From assembly GCA_905197115.1 (NCBI GenBank), contig CAJJXN010000020.1, positions 1 to 22,113 on the forward strand: DNA of 22,113 bases. The letters are read 5' to 3'. The DNA comes from an uncultured Bacillota bacterium. Its GTDB lineage: Bacteria > Bacillota_I > Bacilli_A > RFN20 > CAG-631. Under the pieces are notes generated by a model. That model did not search any database, was not told the DNA's origin, and saw only the letters and a list, made by a program, of their open reading frames with translations. Numbering within the stretch: the stretch's first letter is position 1; the number at the start of each line of letters is the position of its first letter. Shown here piece by piece: positions 6,960-15,741 of this stretch. The position numbers and the translations under genes are program-made.

Positions 6960-9900
6960 ATGAAAAAACAAAATTCGAAAAAAATGATTAAAGGATTATC
7001 CATTGCTTTTATTTGTGGATCTTTAATGTTGACTTCTTGTTCTACTGCAACAACAAATTGGCTTCCAAAAGATTCTAGTTCTACTAAAGAAGAAGATGTA
7101 AAAGATTATTCACGTTTGTTAGCCCCATCGGGTTTAACTTTTAATGAGAGCACATCGACAATTGAATGGAATGCCGTTTATGGTGCGAGTGGTTATACGA
7201 TTAATATTAATGGTAAAGAAATAAAGAAAAACCATACAAAAAATTCTTATGAATATCATGATTTTGCTGAAGGAGAAGCATATCTTATCAGTGTAAAAGC
7301 AATTGGCTCAAAAGATAAAACACTTGAAGATTCTGTTTACTCAAGCATTTATTATAATAAAAAAATGGCGACATCTGATTTTGCCTATCGTCTAGCTGAA
7401 GATGGTTCAACTATTGAAATTACTGGTTTTAGATCTTCTGCTGATGTCAACTCTTTTGAAACTTTCACACTTCCAAGTGAAATTGATGGCTATACCGTTT
7501 CTCGAATTGCTGAAGATGCTTTTAGAAGAAATTCTACTATTAAAGAAATAACCTTGCCATCTACGATAAAATCAATTGGTAAAAGTGCTTTTCAAAATAC
7601 ACGCTTTAACAAAATTAATTTAAATGAAGGTCTTATTGCAATTGAAGATTTTGCTTTTGAAAATTCACGTGTCAGCGAAATCTCTTTTCCACAATCCTTA
7701 CAAACATTAGGTGTGAAGAGTTTTAATGGAGTTACACAACTTAAAACCGTTAATTTTCACATTGATAGTGTGATTGAAACGATTCCTGAATCTTGTTTTG
7801 CTTCTTGTGGAATTTTAGAATTAACTTTACCAGCATCTGTTAAAACGGTTGATAAATTTGCATTTTCTTCTTTAGCTTCTTTAAAAACATTGAACTTTGG
7901 TCATGTTGGTAGAAAAAGTAAATTGGAAGTAATTGAAGAAAGTGGATTTGAAAAATTAGTTGCTTTAAAATCTATTGTTTTACCAGCTTCTTTAAAAAGA
8001 ATTGGTTTAAATGCTTTTCAAATGAATTCTGGTACACAATTTGTTTTTGAATCCATTATGTTTGAAGCTGGATCAAAAATTGAAATACTTGAAACAGGGG
8101 CGTTTCAACGTACTTTAAATAGTTCTCAATTTAAATATTTTGGTCCAGAAATTGCAATGGATCAACTTCCAACTGAACCGGAAATGATTCTTCCTGCTTC
8201 ATTAAAAGAAATTGGTGAGAAAGCTTTTACAGCAGCGAAAGCAACAAAAATTAGTTTTGAAGAAGGAAGTGTTCTAACTACAATTGGAGAACAGGCTTTT
8301 TCATTAAATTCAGAATTAGTTTCTATTCAATTGCCTGCTTCTTTACAATCTATTAAAGCAAATGCTTTTACAAATTGTTTGAAACTAGCGAATGTAGAAT
8401 TGACAACTTTGAATTCACAATTAGTAGAAGTGGATTCAACTGCTTTTGCTTCTACTCCTTGGTATAATGAAAAAGATAAAATTATTCTTAACAATATTTT
8501 AATTAAAGATAATACAACAGATTCTATAACTGAATTGGTTGTTGATGATGGTATTAAATATATTGCTAACAATGTTTATGCTAAAAAGAATTTTACTTCA
8601 ATTAAGTTACCGAATACATTAATTGGAATTTATGCTGAAGCTTTTGCAGAAAATACAAATATTACTTCTATTATAATTCCAAGTAGTGTAACTTATATTG
8701 GAAAAAGTGCTTTTAAAGGTTGCTCTAAAGTAGATACATTGACTTTTGAAGCGAATTCAAAACTAGAAATTATTGATGATTACGCATTTGCTCAATTAGA
8801 TAAAAGAGTAGAAAGTAATACAGAAACAATTGTTTTTTTAACAGCGATTACATTGCCTGCATCTGTGAAAAAAATTGGAAATAATGCTTTCTTTGAAAAC
8901 ACAAATATTACACAATTTAATATTGAAGCGAATAGCCAGCTTGAATCGATAGGAGATTATGCATTTGCTTCTTTAAATAGTTTAAAACAATTTAATATTC
9001 CTTCTTCCGTTAAATCAATTGGCAATAATGCTTTTGAAGGATCAACAGGAAACGTTTCACAATTAGAATCAATTATTTTTGAAAGCAATAGTCAATTGGA
9101 AACAATTGGAGATTATGCTTTCAGTCGATTATCAAAATTAAATAATTTTATTTTACCAGACTCAGTAAAATTGATTGGTGAGAGTGCTTTCCAAGATACT
9201 TCTTCTTTATCCAATTTTGTGATCCATTCAACAAGTCAACTTGAAGAAGTACATCGCAATGCATTTTATAATAGTGCTATTACATCTTTTTATGTTCCTG
9301 AAACGATTAAGATTTTAGATGCAGCTTTTCCAGATGCTGTTAAGTTGACAAACATTACTTTTGCTGAAAATGCGTTTATCCATGCAGAAGAAGCAAATCG
9401 TACGATTTTTAAATTTACTTTTAACAATTGTAGTTCATTAACACAAATTCATTTACCAAAATATATTCAAAAAATAGAAGAAAATGCTTTTAATGGGTGT
9501 GCAAATTTAATTAATATTACTTCTTTTGCTGAAGAAATCGATTCCAATGCATTTAATGGAACTGGTTTTATCTCTTCATTTAGTGATGGATTAGTTTATT
9601 TAGGAGGAGTATTAATTCGTTATACAGGAACAGCTGAGAATGTAATCATTCCAGATGGAATTACACATATTAACGCGAGTGCTTTTAAAGAAAATAAAAC
9701 CATTCAATCTATTGTTTTCCCAGATAGTTTAGAAAGCATTGGCGCAAGTTCTTTCGAAAACTGTACAAGTTTAGCTCGGATAGATATTTCCAATCAATCT
9801 AATTTGCAAACAATTGAAAAGGCTGCTTTTGCAAATTGTTCAGCTTTACAATCTTTCAATTTTACAACAAATTTAGCTGAAATTGGAGCATATAGTTTTG

Positions 9901-11147
9901 TAAACTGTGAAAATTTAACGAAAGCGAACTTATATAATACGAAATTAAAAACAATTCCATTTGCCGCTTTTGCAAATTGTTCCCAATTAAGTGAAATGTA
10001 TTTACCACAAATGGTTGAAACCATTGAATCGGCAGCTTTCTTTAAAAATAAATTAAATAATGTAAATATTTTAAATAGCGTTCAAACAATTGGAGATTAT
10101 GCTTTTGCTTTTAATGAAGAAACAAATAATTCGTTTAAATTAACTTCATTTGTTGAAGAAACAGCCTTAGAACAAATTCAAACTTATATTAATAATTCTA
10201 TAAAGAACTCAACACTTAATCAATTTAGTATTAATTCTTTAAGTTTTGGTTCTGCAAGTCAATTAAATAAGATTGGTCGTTATGCTTTTGCTGGTAATAA
10301 AATTGAAAATTTAAGATTATCAACTAAATTAACGATAGAAGTTAAAGAATATGCATTTAGCTATTCAATGCAATTAAAAGAAGCTTATTTGGCGAATAGT
10401 TTATCTTTAGAATTAGGTGTATTAAGTAATTCTAATGCAATTACACATTTATCTCATTCTGGAAATGTGACAACCTTTACCTTATTTGGACCTTCTGTTA
10501 TAAATGTTCCAAGAACACTTGAAAAAATAACGATTTTAGAAGGATCTACATCTTTAAATAACCATGCTTTTAATGGCTTATCTTTCTTAAAAGAAGTAGA
10601 ATTACCAGATACGATTACAAAGATTGGTGATAGTGCTTTCTATGGTTGTCGTGAAATTACTTCAATCAATTTGAAGAATGTAGAAGAAATTGGCAATGAA
10701 GCTTTCTATGGTTGTCAAGACCTTGAAACAATTGAATATTCGAAGCAATTAAAAACAATTGGTAATAAAGCATTTATGGCAACGAAATGGTTAAGAAATG
10801 CAACACAAGATTTTGTGGAAATGAATGGCATCTTAATTTTATATCAAGGAAATGATCAAGTTGTTACTTTACCAAATAATATCGTAGCAATTGCTGGTGG
10901 AGCTTTTAGTGGTAATCAAAATGTTACAAAGATTATTGCTTCTGAAAATTTAATGAAAATAGGCGAAGGCGCTTTTGATAATGCAACTTCTTTAAAGAAT
11001 CTTGTTTTAGTTGGCAATCATGTCGTAGATATTGCGATTAATATTTTTGATACTTTAGCAAGTGATTTTAAAGTAGAAGTATCAAACAAACAAAATTATA
11101 TAGAAAATAATATTTTATGGGCACTTTATAGTGACTATATTAAATAG
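6960..11147 (+). CDS. Large BspA-type leucine-rich-repeat surface lipoprotein
   Basis: A 1395-residue exported lipoprotein. Residues 1-26 form a signal peptide with a basic start, a hydrophobic core and the lipobox LTSC, giving a lipidated Cys27. A Ser/Thr/Lys-rich linker follows, then a fibronectin III-like domain (about 53-133, LLAPSGLTFN...TIEWNAVYGASGYTI). The rest is dozens of BspA/TpLRR (LRR_5) repeats with a period near 23 residues and the pattern I...AF....L..I.LP.S...I. Three 38-residue 'reset' segments (residues 498-535, 867-904, 1274-1311) break the array into blocks. There is no LPXTG motif, so membrane lipid is the likely anchor. In other bacteria such proteins bind host matrix or other cells; here that is inference. 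It has its own promoter, and nusB follows 17 bp later without a visible terminator. Its codon and base use resemble the neighbours. Confidence 0.88.
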   Translation: MKKQNSKKMIKGLSIAFICGSLMLTSCSTATTNWLPKDSSSTKEEDVKDYSRLLAPSGLTFNESTSTIEWNAVYGASGYTININGKEIKKNHTKNSYEYHDFAEGEAYLISVKAIGSKDKTLEDSVYSSIYYNKKMATSDFAYRLAEDGSTIEITGFRSSADVNSFETFTLPSEIDGYTVSRIAEDAFRRNSTIKEITLPSTIKSIGKSAFQNTRFNKINLNEGLIAIEDFAFENSRVSEISFPQSLQTLGVKSFNGVTQLKTVNFHIDSVIETIPESCFASCGILELTLPASVKTVDKFAFSSLASLKTLNFGHVGRKSKLEVIEESGFEKLVALKSIVLPASLKRIGLNAFQMNSGTQFVFESIMFEAGSKIEILETGAFQRTLNSSQFKYFGPEIAMDQLPTEPEMILPASLKEIGEKAFTAAKATKISFEEGSVLTTIGEQAFSLNSELVSIQLPASLQSIKANAFTNCLKLANVELTTLNSQLVEVDSTAFASTPWYNEKDKIILNNILIKDNTTDSITELVVDDGIKYIANNVYAKKNFTSIKLPNTLIGIYAEAFAENTNITSIIIPSSVTYIGKSAFKGCSKVDTLTFEANSKLEIIDDYAFAQLDKRVESNTETIVFLTAITLPASVKKIGNNAFFENTNITQFNIEANSQLESIGDYAFASLNSLKQFNIPSSVKSIGNNAFEGSTGNVSQLESIIFESNSQLETIGDYAFSRLSKLNNFILPDSVKLIGESAFQDTSSLSNFVIHSTSQLEEVHRNAFYNSAITSFYVPETIKILDAAFPDAVKLTNITFAENAFIHAEEANRTIFKFTFNNCSSLTQIHLPKYIQKIEENAFNGCANLINITSFAEEIDSNAFNGTGFISSFSDGLVYLGGVLIRYTGTAENVIIPDGITHINASAFKENKTIQSIVFPDSLESIGASSFENCTSLARIDISNQSNLQTIEKAAFANCSALQSFNFTTNLAEIGAYSFVNCENLTKANLYNTKLKTIPFAAFANCSQLSEMYLPQMVETIESAAFFKNKLNNVNILNSVQTIGDYAFAFNEETNNSFKLTSFVEETALEQIQTYINNSIKNSTLNQFSINSLSFGSASQLNKIGRYAFAGNKIENLRLSTKLTIEVKEYAFSYSMQLKEAYLANSLSLELGVLSNSNAITHLSHSGNVTTFTLFGPSVINVPRTLEKITILEGSTSLNNHAFNGLSFLKEVELPDTITKIGDSAFYGCREITSINLKNVEEIGNEAFYGCQDLETIEYSKQLKTIGNKAFMATKWLRNATQDFVEMNGILILYQGNDQVVTLPNNIVAIAGGAFSGNQNVTKIIASENLMKIGEGAFDNATSLKNLVLVGNHVVDIAINIFDTLASDFKVEVSNKQNYIENNILWALYSDYIK
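8451..8564 (+). repeat. LRR reset module 1 (residues 498-535)
   Basis: Begins STPWYNEKDK and ends VVDDGIKYI: two hydrophobic strands (IILNNILIK) interrupting the LRR array. It aligns with the two later modules, which have exactly the same length (114 bp). Confidence 0.6.
9558..9671 (+). repeat. LRR reset module 2 (residues 867-904)
   Basis: Contains GLVYLGGVLIRYTG followed by VIIPDGITHI, the clearest form of the module. It is the same length as modules 1 and 3. Confidence 0.6.
10779..10892 (+). repeat. LRR reset module 3 (residues 1274-1311)
   Basis: Begins ATKWLRNA and contains FVEMNGILILYQG followed by VTLPNNIVAI. The Trp in TKW matches TPW of module 1. Confidence 0.6.
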
Positions 11148-11164
11148 AAGTGGTTGGTGTAAAT

Positions 11165-11602
11165 ATGGAAAATGAATTCAATTTAAGTCGAACAAAATTA
11201 CATGAAAATGCAATGATTTGTATGTATCAACATTTATTTTATTCTAAAATGAATAAAGAATGTAAAAAAATATTACCCGAAATTGTAAGTGATGTTATGG
11301 AAATTCCTTATGATGATTGTGATGATTTTTTTAAGAGTATTATATATGAATCTGTAAAACAAAAAAAAGAATTTATTGACCTTATTTCACTTTACTTATC
11401 AAAAACTTGGAAATTTAATCGACTTTCTTTAATTGAACAATCAATTCTTCTTTTATTTACGAGTGAGATTGTTAATCATCAAGTAGAAACCCAAGTTGCA
11501 ATCGATATGGCTATTGATTTATCAAAAAAATATTGTGATGACCAATCTTATAAATTTATCAATGCAGTTTTAGATAAAATTGGAAAAGAATATGGACAAT
11601 AG
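11165..11602 (+). CDS. nusB: Transcription antitermination factor NusB
   Basis: A 145-residue all-helical NusB protein, which binds boxA RNA with NusE (S10) to support rRNA antitermination. Visible signatures are the N-terminal Arg-rich helix (SRTKLHENAMICMYQHLFY) and the C-terminal half LSLIEQSILLLFTSEIVNHQVETQVAIDMAIDLSKKYCDDQSYKFINAVLDKI, where the family has the conserved R..E..IL..A..E. and FVNGVLD segments. The ATG at 11165 is preferred over an in-frame GTG at 11150; the Shine-Dalgarno is weak in either case (GGTGT at 11156-11160). It follows the LRR gene by 17 bp with no visible promoter or terminator and overlaps xseA by 11 bp. The usual Bacillus upstream neighbour (asp23-type) and downstream folD are not present. 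Confidence 0.85.
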   Translation: MENEFNLSRTKLHENAMICMYQHLFYSKMNKECKKILPEIVSDVMEIPYDDCDDFFKSIIYESVKQKKEFIDLISLYLSKTWKFNRLSLIEQSILLLFTSEIVNHQVETQVAIDMAIDLSKKYCDDQSYKFINAVLDKIGKEYGQ

Positions 11603-12860
11603 AGAATATTTAAATGTCAGTGAAATTAATAGCTATATTAAAACTTATTTAGAAAACAATTATTTTTTAAGAGATATCTACGTAAAAGGTGAAATCTCTA
11701 ATTTTAAAAAACATCAATCAGGAACTTTTTACTTTAGTATAAAAGATGCTACATCTCAAATTAATGTAGTTATGTTTTCAACTTATGCTTCAAAAATTAC
11801 AACGTCATTAAAAGATGGCGCTTTAGTTTTAATAAAAGGAAGATTAACGGTATATGAAGCGAGAGGTAGTTATCAAATTCAAGCTTATGATATTTTATTT
11901 GATTCAATCGGCTTACTATATCAAGAATATGAAAAATTAAAGAAAAAACTTGAAATGGAAGGCCTGTTTGATATTGAACATAAAAAATCTTTACCACCTT
12001 ACCCTAATACAATTGGAATTATTACAGCTCCTTATGGAGCAGCTATTCATGATATGGTAAATACGATTCATCATCGATGGCCATTAGCACAAATTATTTT
12101 ATTTCCAAGTTTAGTTCAAGGAAATAAAGCGGCTGAGAATATTGTTAAACAAATCAAAGTTGCAGATCAATATGGTGTAGATGTTATTATATGTGGTCGT
12201 GGTGGCGGTTCAATTGAAGATTTATGGCCTTTTAATGAAGAAATTGTTGCGAGGGCTATCTATGCGTGTAAAACGCCTATTATTTCAGCTGTTGGTCATC
12301 AAAATGATTTTACAATTGCCGATTTTGTAGCAGATAAAAGAGGATTAACACCAACGGATGGAGCCACCCAAGCAACGCCTAAAATTGAAGGCGAAATTGA
12401 AAAAATAAAAAAATTAAAAGAAAAATTGTTTCAGTTAATTACAAACATTTTATCGATGAAACAGCAGCAACTTTTAAGACAAAAGAAAGCGTATGTTTTT
12501 GAACATCCTGAAAAACTTTATGAAGTTTATCGACTTAAACTGGATTCTTATGAAGAAAAAATAAAAGAGTTATTAAAACAGCAATTAATTAATGATTTAA
12601 AAAAAGTAAATGAATTAAGTGATAATATGATTCATACTTTTAAATTATATTTTCAAAATAAAAAAACAAATTTTGTTACCAACATTGTGAAGTTAGATGC
12701 TTTAAGTCCTCTAAAAGTATTAAAAAGAGGATATGGCGTTGTATTAAAAGAAAACAAAGCAATTCGTTCAATTTCTCAAATTGCTATTAATGATGAAATT
12801 GATATCGTCGTTTCAGATGGAAAAATTAAGACAAAAGTTGCATCTAAGGAGGAAAAATAA
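11592..12860 (+). CDS. xseA: Exodeoxyribonuclease VII large subunit
   Basis: Catalytic subunit of exonuclease VII, which degrades single-stranded DNA to oligonucleotides. The 422-residue product has an N-terminal OB-fold (about residues 5-100, IYVKGEISNFKKHQSGTFYFSIKD), the catalytic core with IGIITAPYGAAIHDMVNTI, ICGRGGGSIEDLWPFNEE and SAVGHQNDFTIADFVADKRGLTPT, then a long coiled-coil region that binds the small subunit, and the terminal segment LSPLKVLKRGYGVV. The ATG at 11592 gives the standard N-terminus; an in-frame TTG at 11580 lacks a Shine-Dalgarno. It overlaps nusB by 11 bp, and xseB starts one base after its stop, consistent with balanced production of the two subunits. Confidence 0.94.
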   Translation: MDNREYLNVSEINSYIKTYLENNYFLRDIYVKGEISNFKKHQSGTFYFSIKDATSQINVVMFSTYASKITTSLKDGALVLIKGRLTVYEARGSYQIQAYDILFDSIGLLYQEYEKLKKKLEMEGLFDIEHKKSLPPYPNTIGIITAPYGAAIHDMVNTIHHRWPLAQIILFPSLVQGNKAAENIVKQIKVADQYGVDVIICGRGGGSIEDLWPFNEEIVARAIYACKTPIISAVGHQNDFTIADFVADKRGLTPTDGATQATPKIEGEIEKIKKLKEKLFQLITNILSMKQQQLLRQKKAYVFEHPEKLYEVYRLKLDSYEEKIKELLKQQLINDLKKVNELSDNMIHTFKLYFQNKKTNFVTNIVKLDALSPLKVLKRGYGVVLKENKAIRSISQIAINDEIDIVVSDGKIKTKVASKEEK

Positions 12861-12861
12861 A

Positions 12862-13089
12862 ATGGAAGAAAATAAAAATTTCGAACAATCTTTAAAGGAA
12901 TTAGAAGGGATTGTAGATAAATTGCAAAGTGGAGATATTGAACTCGAAAAAGCATATACTTTATTTGAAGAAGGGATGAAGTTAGCCAAAGAGTGTGAAC
13001 TAAAATTGACAAATATTGAACAAAAATTAACAAAGATTCTAAAAGATAATCAATTATGCGATTTTACTGAGGTGAGTGAAGTTGAATAA
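12862..13089 (+). CDS. xseB: Exodeoxyribonuclease VII small subunit
   Basis: A 75-residue helical-hairpin subunit that decorates the XseA coiled coil. Family signature: FEQSLKELEGIVDKLQSGDIELEKAYTLFEEGMKLAKECELKL. The ATG at 12862 is preceded by a strong Shine-Dalgarno (AAGGAGG, 12847-12853) inside the end of xseA; in-frame upstream starts lie within xseA and give atypical sequence. Its stop overlaps the ispA start by 8 bp. Confidence 0.93.
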   Translation: MEENKNFEQSLKELEGIVDKLQSGDIELEKAYTLFEEGMKLAKECELKLTNIEQKLTKILKDNQLCDFTEVSEVE

Positions 13090-13873
13090 TTATTTAATGT
13101 TGTTTAAAGCAGCATTAGAAGAATACTTAAATACCATAGAAGAGGAAGATTTAAGAAATAAATGTCGTTATGCACTTGATTCAAATGGCAAGTATGTACG
13201 ACCCATCTTGTTTTACTTTACTTTAAAAAAATATGATTTACCCGTTAAAAAATACATTAATTACGCATTAGCAATCGAAATGGTACATACATATTCTTTA
13301 ATTCATGATGATTTACCATGTATGGATAATGATGATTTTCGAAGAAATAAGTTATCTTTACATTTAAAATACAATGAAGAAATCGCTGTTTTAATTGGAG
13401 ATATGTTTTTATCAGATGCTTTCTCTTTATTATCTTCTCAAAAGGATATAGAAGGAATAGCAGCGTCATTATTAAGTCAATGCATTGGTTCAAAAGGGAT
13501 GGTACTTGGACAATATTATGATTTAAAATATTTAAAAAACTCTCCATCGATGATAAATATCTTAAAAATGTATTCTCTTAAAACAGGAAAATTATTTGAA
13601 TATTGTTTATGTCTACCTGCATTAATTGCTCATCGTGATGAGGATGTAAAATTATTAAAAGAATTAGCAAGCAATTTGGGTATACTTTATCAAATTAAAG
13701 ACGATATAAAAGACTATCATGTTCAAAAAGAAAGCTTTTTAAACTGGAAAATCGACGTCTCATTTTTAAATAAAATTTATGAAGAATATGTACTAAAGGT
13801 AGAAAACTTATTCAATTTATTAAAGATATCAAAGCAAGATGAACTTTATCAATATTTAAAAAATATGTTTTGA
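13082..13873 (+). CDS. ispA: Polyprenyl synthetase (farnesyl/geranylgeranyl diphosphate synthase, IspA-like), short form
   Basis: Prenyl transferase that joins isopentenyl diphosphate units for undecaprenyl phosphate and other isoprenoids. The 263-residue product keeps the first Asp-rich motif DDLPCMD (Asp76, Asp77, Asp82), Arg-Arg after it (FRRNK), Lys167-Thr168 (LKTGKLFEY) and the second Asp-rich motif QIKDDIKD (Asp207, Asp208, Asp211). The stretch that usually follows (GSD...K.TY..L.G...A) is not recognisable, and the protein is about 30 residues shorter than Bacillus IspA. The TTG at 13082 was chosen because Shine-Dalgarno GAGGTGA (13069-13075) lies 6 nt before it; a GTG at 13076 would directly touch the Shine-Dalgarno. 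It sits between xseB and dxs, as in Bacillus. Confidence 0.87.
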   Translation: MNNYLMLFKAALEEYLNTIEEEDLRNKCRYALDSNGKYVRPILFYFTLKKYDLPVKKYINYALAIEMVHTYSLIHDDLPCMDNDDFRRNKLSLHLKYNEEIAVLIGDMFLSDAFSLLSSQKDIEGIAASLLSQCIGSKGMVLGQYYDLKYLKNSPSMINILKMYSLKTGKLFEYCLCLPALIAHRDEDVKLLKELASNLGILYQIKDDIKDYHVQKESFLNWKIDVSFLNKIYEEYVLKVENLFNLLKISKQDELYQYLKNMF

Positions 13874-13890
13874 ACGAGTGGGTGAGAAAA

Positions 13891-15741
13891 ATGAATCTTT
13901 TTGACATTAAAGATCCTCAATTTTTAAAACAACTTAATCATAAAGAAATGTATGCACTAGCAAGTGAGATACGTTCTTTTATTATTGAGAATGTTTCTCA
14001 TACCGGTGGTCATTTATCGAGTAATTTAGGAAGTGTAGAGTTGATTATGGCTCTACATAAGACTTTTAATACACCTTATGATAAATTATTGTTTGATGTT
14101 GGCCATCAAGCTTATACCCATAAAATTTTAACTGGAAGAGCCAAAGATTTTGCAACATTGCGTTCTTTAAATGGCTTATCAGGGTATTTAAAAAGAAGCG
14201 AAAGTGAATTTGATATTTTCGAATCAGGACATTCTTCAACTTCTTTATCCACAGCTTTAGGAATGGCTTTAGCGCGTGATCAACAAAATGAAAAATATGA
14301 AGTAATTGATGTAATTGGAGATGCCTCTATTGCAAATGGGGTTGCTTTTGAAGCATTGAATTATGTGGAACAATTAAATACAAAAGTCATTATTATATTA
14401 AATGATAATGATATGGCGATTTCAAAAAGTGTAGGTTCTCTCGCTAAATCTTTAGCAAAAATTCGTACAAGTCAAACTTATGGTGTTGTTAAAAAAGGAT
14501 ATGTTGGAGTAATTGGACGCATTCCAAAAATTGGACGACCAATTGTTAATTTTACTCGAAAAGTAATTAACCGCATTTGTATTTTATTTCGCTCTGTCAA
14601 TTTATTTGATGCATTTAAAATTGCATATATTGGTCCTGTAGATGGTCATAACTTTAAGGCATTATCTAAGGCATTAAAGAAAGCAAAGAATTACCCCGAT
14701 TCCATTATTGTCCATGTGAAAACAAAAAAAGGATATGGACATGCTAGCAGTGAAAATGATCAAATAGGAGAGTGGCATGGAGTAGCTCCCTTTGATAAAA
14801 ATAAAGACTCTTTAACAAACAATCATGATTTTAATCAAATTTCATTTTCAAAAGCATATGCAGATTGTTTATATCAAAAAATGAAACATGACACAAAAAT
14901 CCAAGTGATTTCGGCTGCAATGATTACAGGAGCTTCTTTACAAACAATTTTTAATGATTTTAAAGATCGTTGTTTTGATGTGGGAATTGCAGAAGAGCAT
15001 GCCGTTTGTTTTGCTAATGGCATGGCTCTTTCTAATTTGAAACCCGTCGTTTCCTTGTATTCAACATTTTTTCAACGTACTTATGATGAAGTCAATCATG
15101 ATATTGCGCGAATTAATAGTCATGTCATTTTTTTGATTGATCGTGCGGGAATTGTTGGAGAAGATGGAGAAACACATCAAGGAATTTATGATGCAAGTAT
15201 GCTTTATCCTTTAAAAAATGCTATCATCGCCATGGCACCAAGTTATGCATATATTGATGCTTTGCTTGATTTTGCACTTGATTATGATGGTCCGGTATTT
15301 ATTCGCTATTCTAAAACAAATGTCTTAAAAGAAGCCAATCTACCGATAAAATTTAATCAATATCTTCATTATAATTTAAATTCAAATAATGTTGCAAGCA
15401 TTATTGCTGTTGGAGATGGCTATTTAGAAATGATAGAAGAAGTTAAAAAATCAATATATAATATTGCTGTTATAAATCCTTTATTTTTAAAACCTTTAGA
15501 TGAAGATACATTGCTAAAAATTAAAGACCATCCGGTATATATTTATGATAAAACATCTATAAAAGAAGGATTTGCTCAAGCTGTAATTTCATTTTATCAT
15601 CCTTTACATACAAAAATAAAAGCTTTTTGTGTACCCAATGAAAATATTATTCATGGAAAAGTAAATGAGGTTTTGCAACATTATGAATTAAGTGCTCATC
15701 AAGTTTTTTTAAAAATAATTGGAGATTTGAATCATGGATAA
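13891..15741 (+). CDS. dxs: 1-deoxy-D-xylulose-5-phosphate synthase
   Basis: Thiamine diphosphate enzyme that condenses pyruvate and glyceraldehyde 3-phosphate, the first step of the MEP isoprenoid pathway. The 616-residue product has His41 (TGGHLSSNLG), LFDVGHQAYTHKILTGR, SGHSSTSLSTALGMA, the cofactor motif GDAS (143-146) to NDND (171-174), IGPVDGHN (248-254), the activating Glu pair in GIAEEHAV (365-372), the pyrimidine site YSTFFQRTYDEVNHD, and DRAGIVGEDGETHQG (418-431). The cofactor motif usually reads GDGA/GDGS; here it is GDAS. The ATG at 13891 is favoured by GGTGAG 4 nt upstream; an in-frame TTG at 13870 overlaps the end of ispA and lacks a site. Its last codons overlap tlyA by 8 bp. 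Together with IspA it shows the organism makes isoprenoids by the MEP route. Confidence 0.94.
   Translation: MNLFDIKDPQFLKQLNHKEMYALASEIRSFIIENVSHTGGHLSSNLGSVELIMALHKTFNTPYDKLLFDVGHQAYTHKILTGRAKDFATLRSLNGLSGYLKRSESEFDIFESGHSSTSLSTALGMALARDQQNEKYEVIDVIGDASIANGVAFEALNYVEQLNTKVIIILNDNDMAISKSVGSLAKSLAKIRTSQTYGVVKKGYVGVIGRIPKIGRPIVNFTRKVINRICILFRSVNLFDAFKIAYIGPVDGHNFKALSKALKKAKNYPDSIIVHVKTKKGYGHASSENDQIGEWHGVAPFDKNKDSLTNNHDFNQISFSKAYADCLYQKMKHDTKIQVISAAMITGASLQTIFNDFKDRCFDVGIAEEHAVCFANGMALSNLKPVVSLYSTFFQRTYDEVNHDIARINSHVIFLIDRAGIVGEDGETHQGIYDASMLYPLKNAIIAMAPSYAYIDALLDFALDYDGPVFIRYSKTNVLKEANLPIKFNQYLHYNLNSNNVASIIAVGDGYLEMIEEVKKSIYNIAVINPLFLKPLDEDTLLKIKDHPVYIYDKTSIKEGFAQAVISFYHPLHTKIKAFCVPNENIIHGKVNEVLQHYELSAHQVFLKIIGDLNHG

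Noticed and set aside
6960..11147. LRR gene as a recent horizontal insertion
   Set aside because: Base and codon use look like the neighbours and there are no flanking repeats or mobile-element remains; foreign origin cannot be supported from the window.
13257..13547. Open frame of 96 codons on the minus strand over ispA
   Set aside because: No ribosome site, no family features, and it lies fully opposite a well-supported gene. Similar minus-strand frames inside the LRR, parC, recN and other genes were rejected for the same reason.
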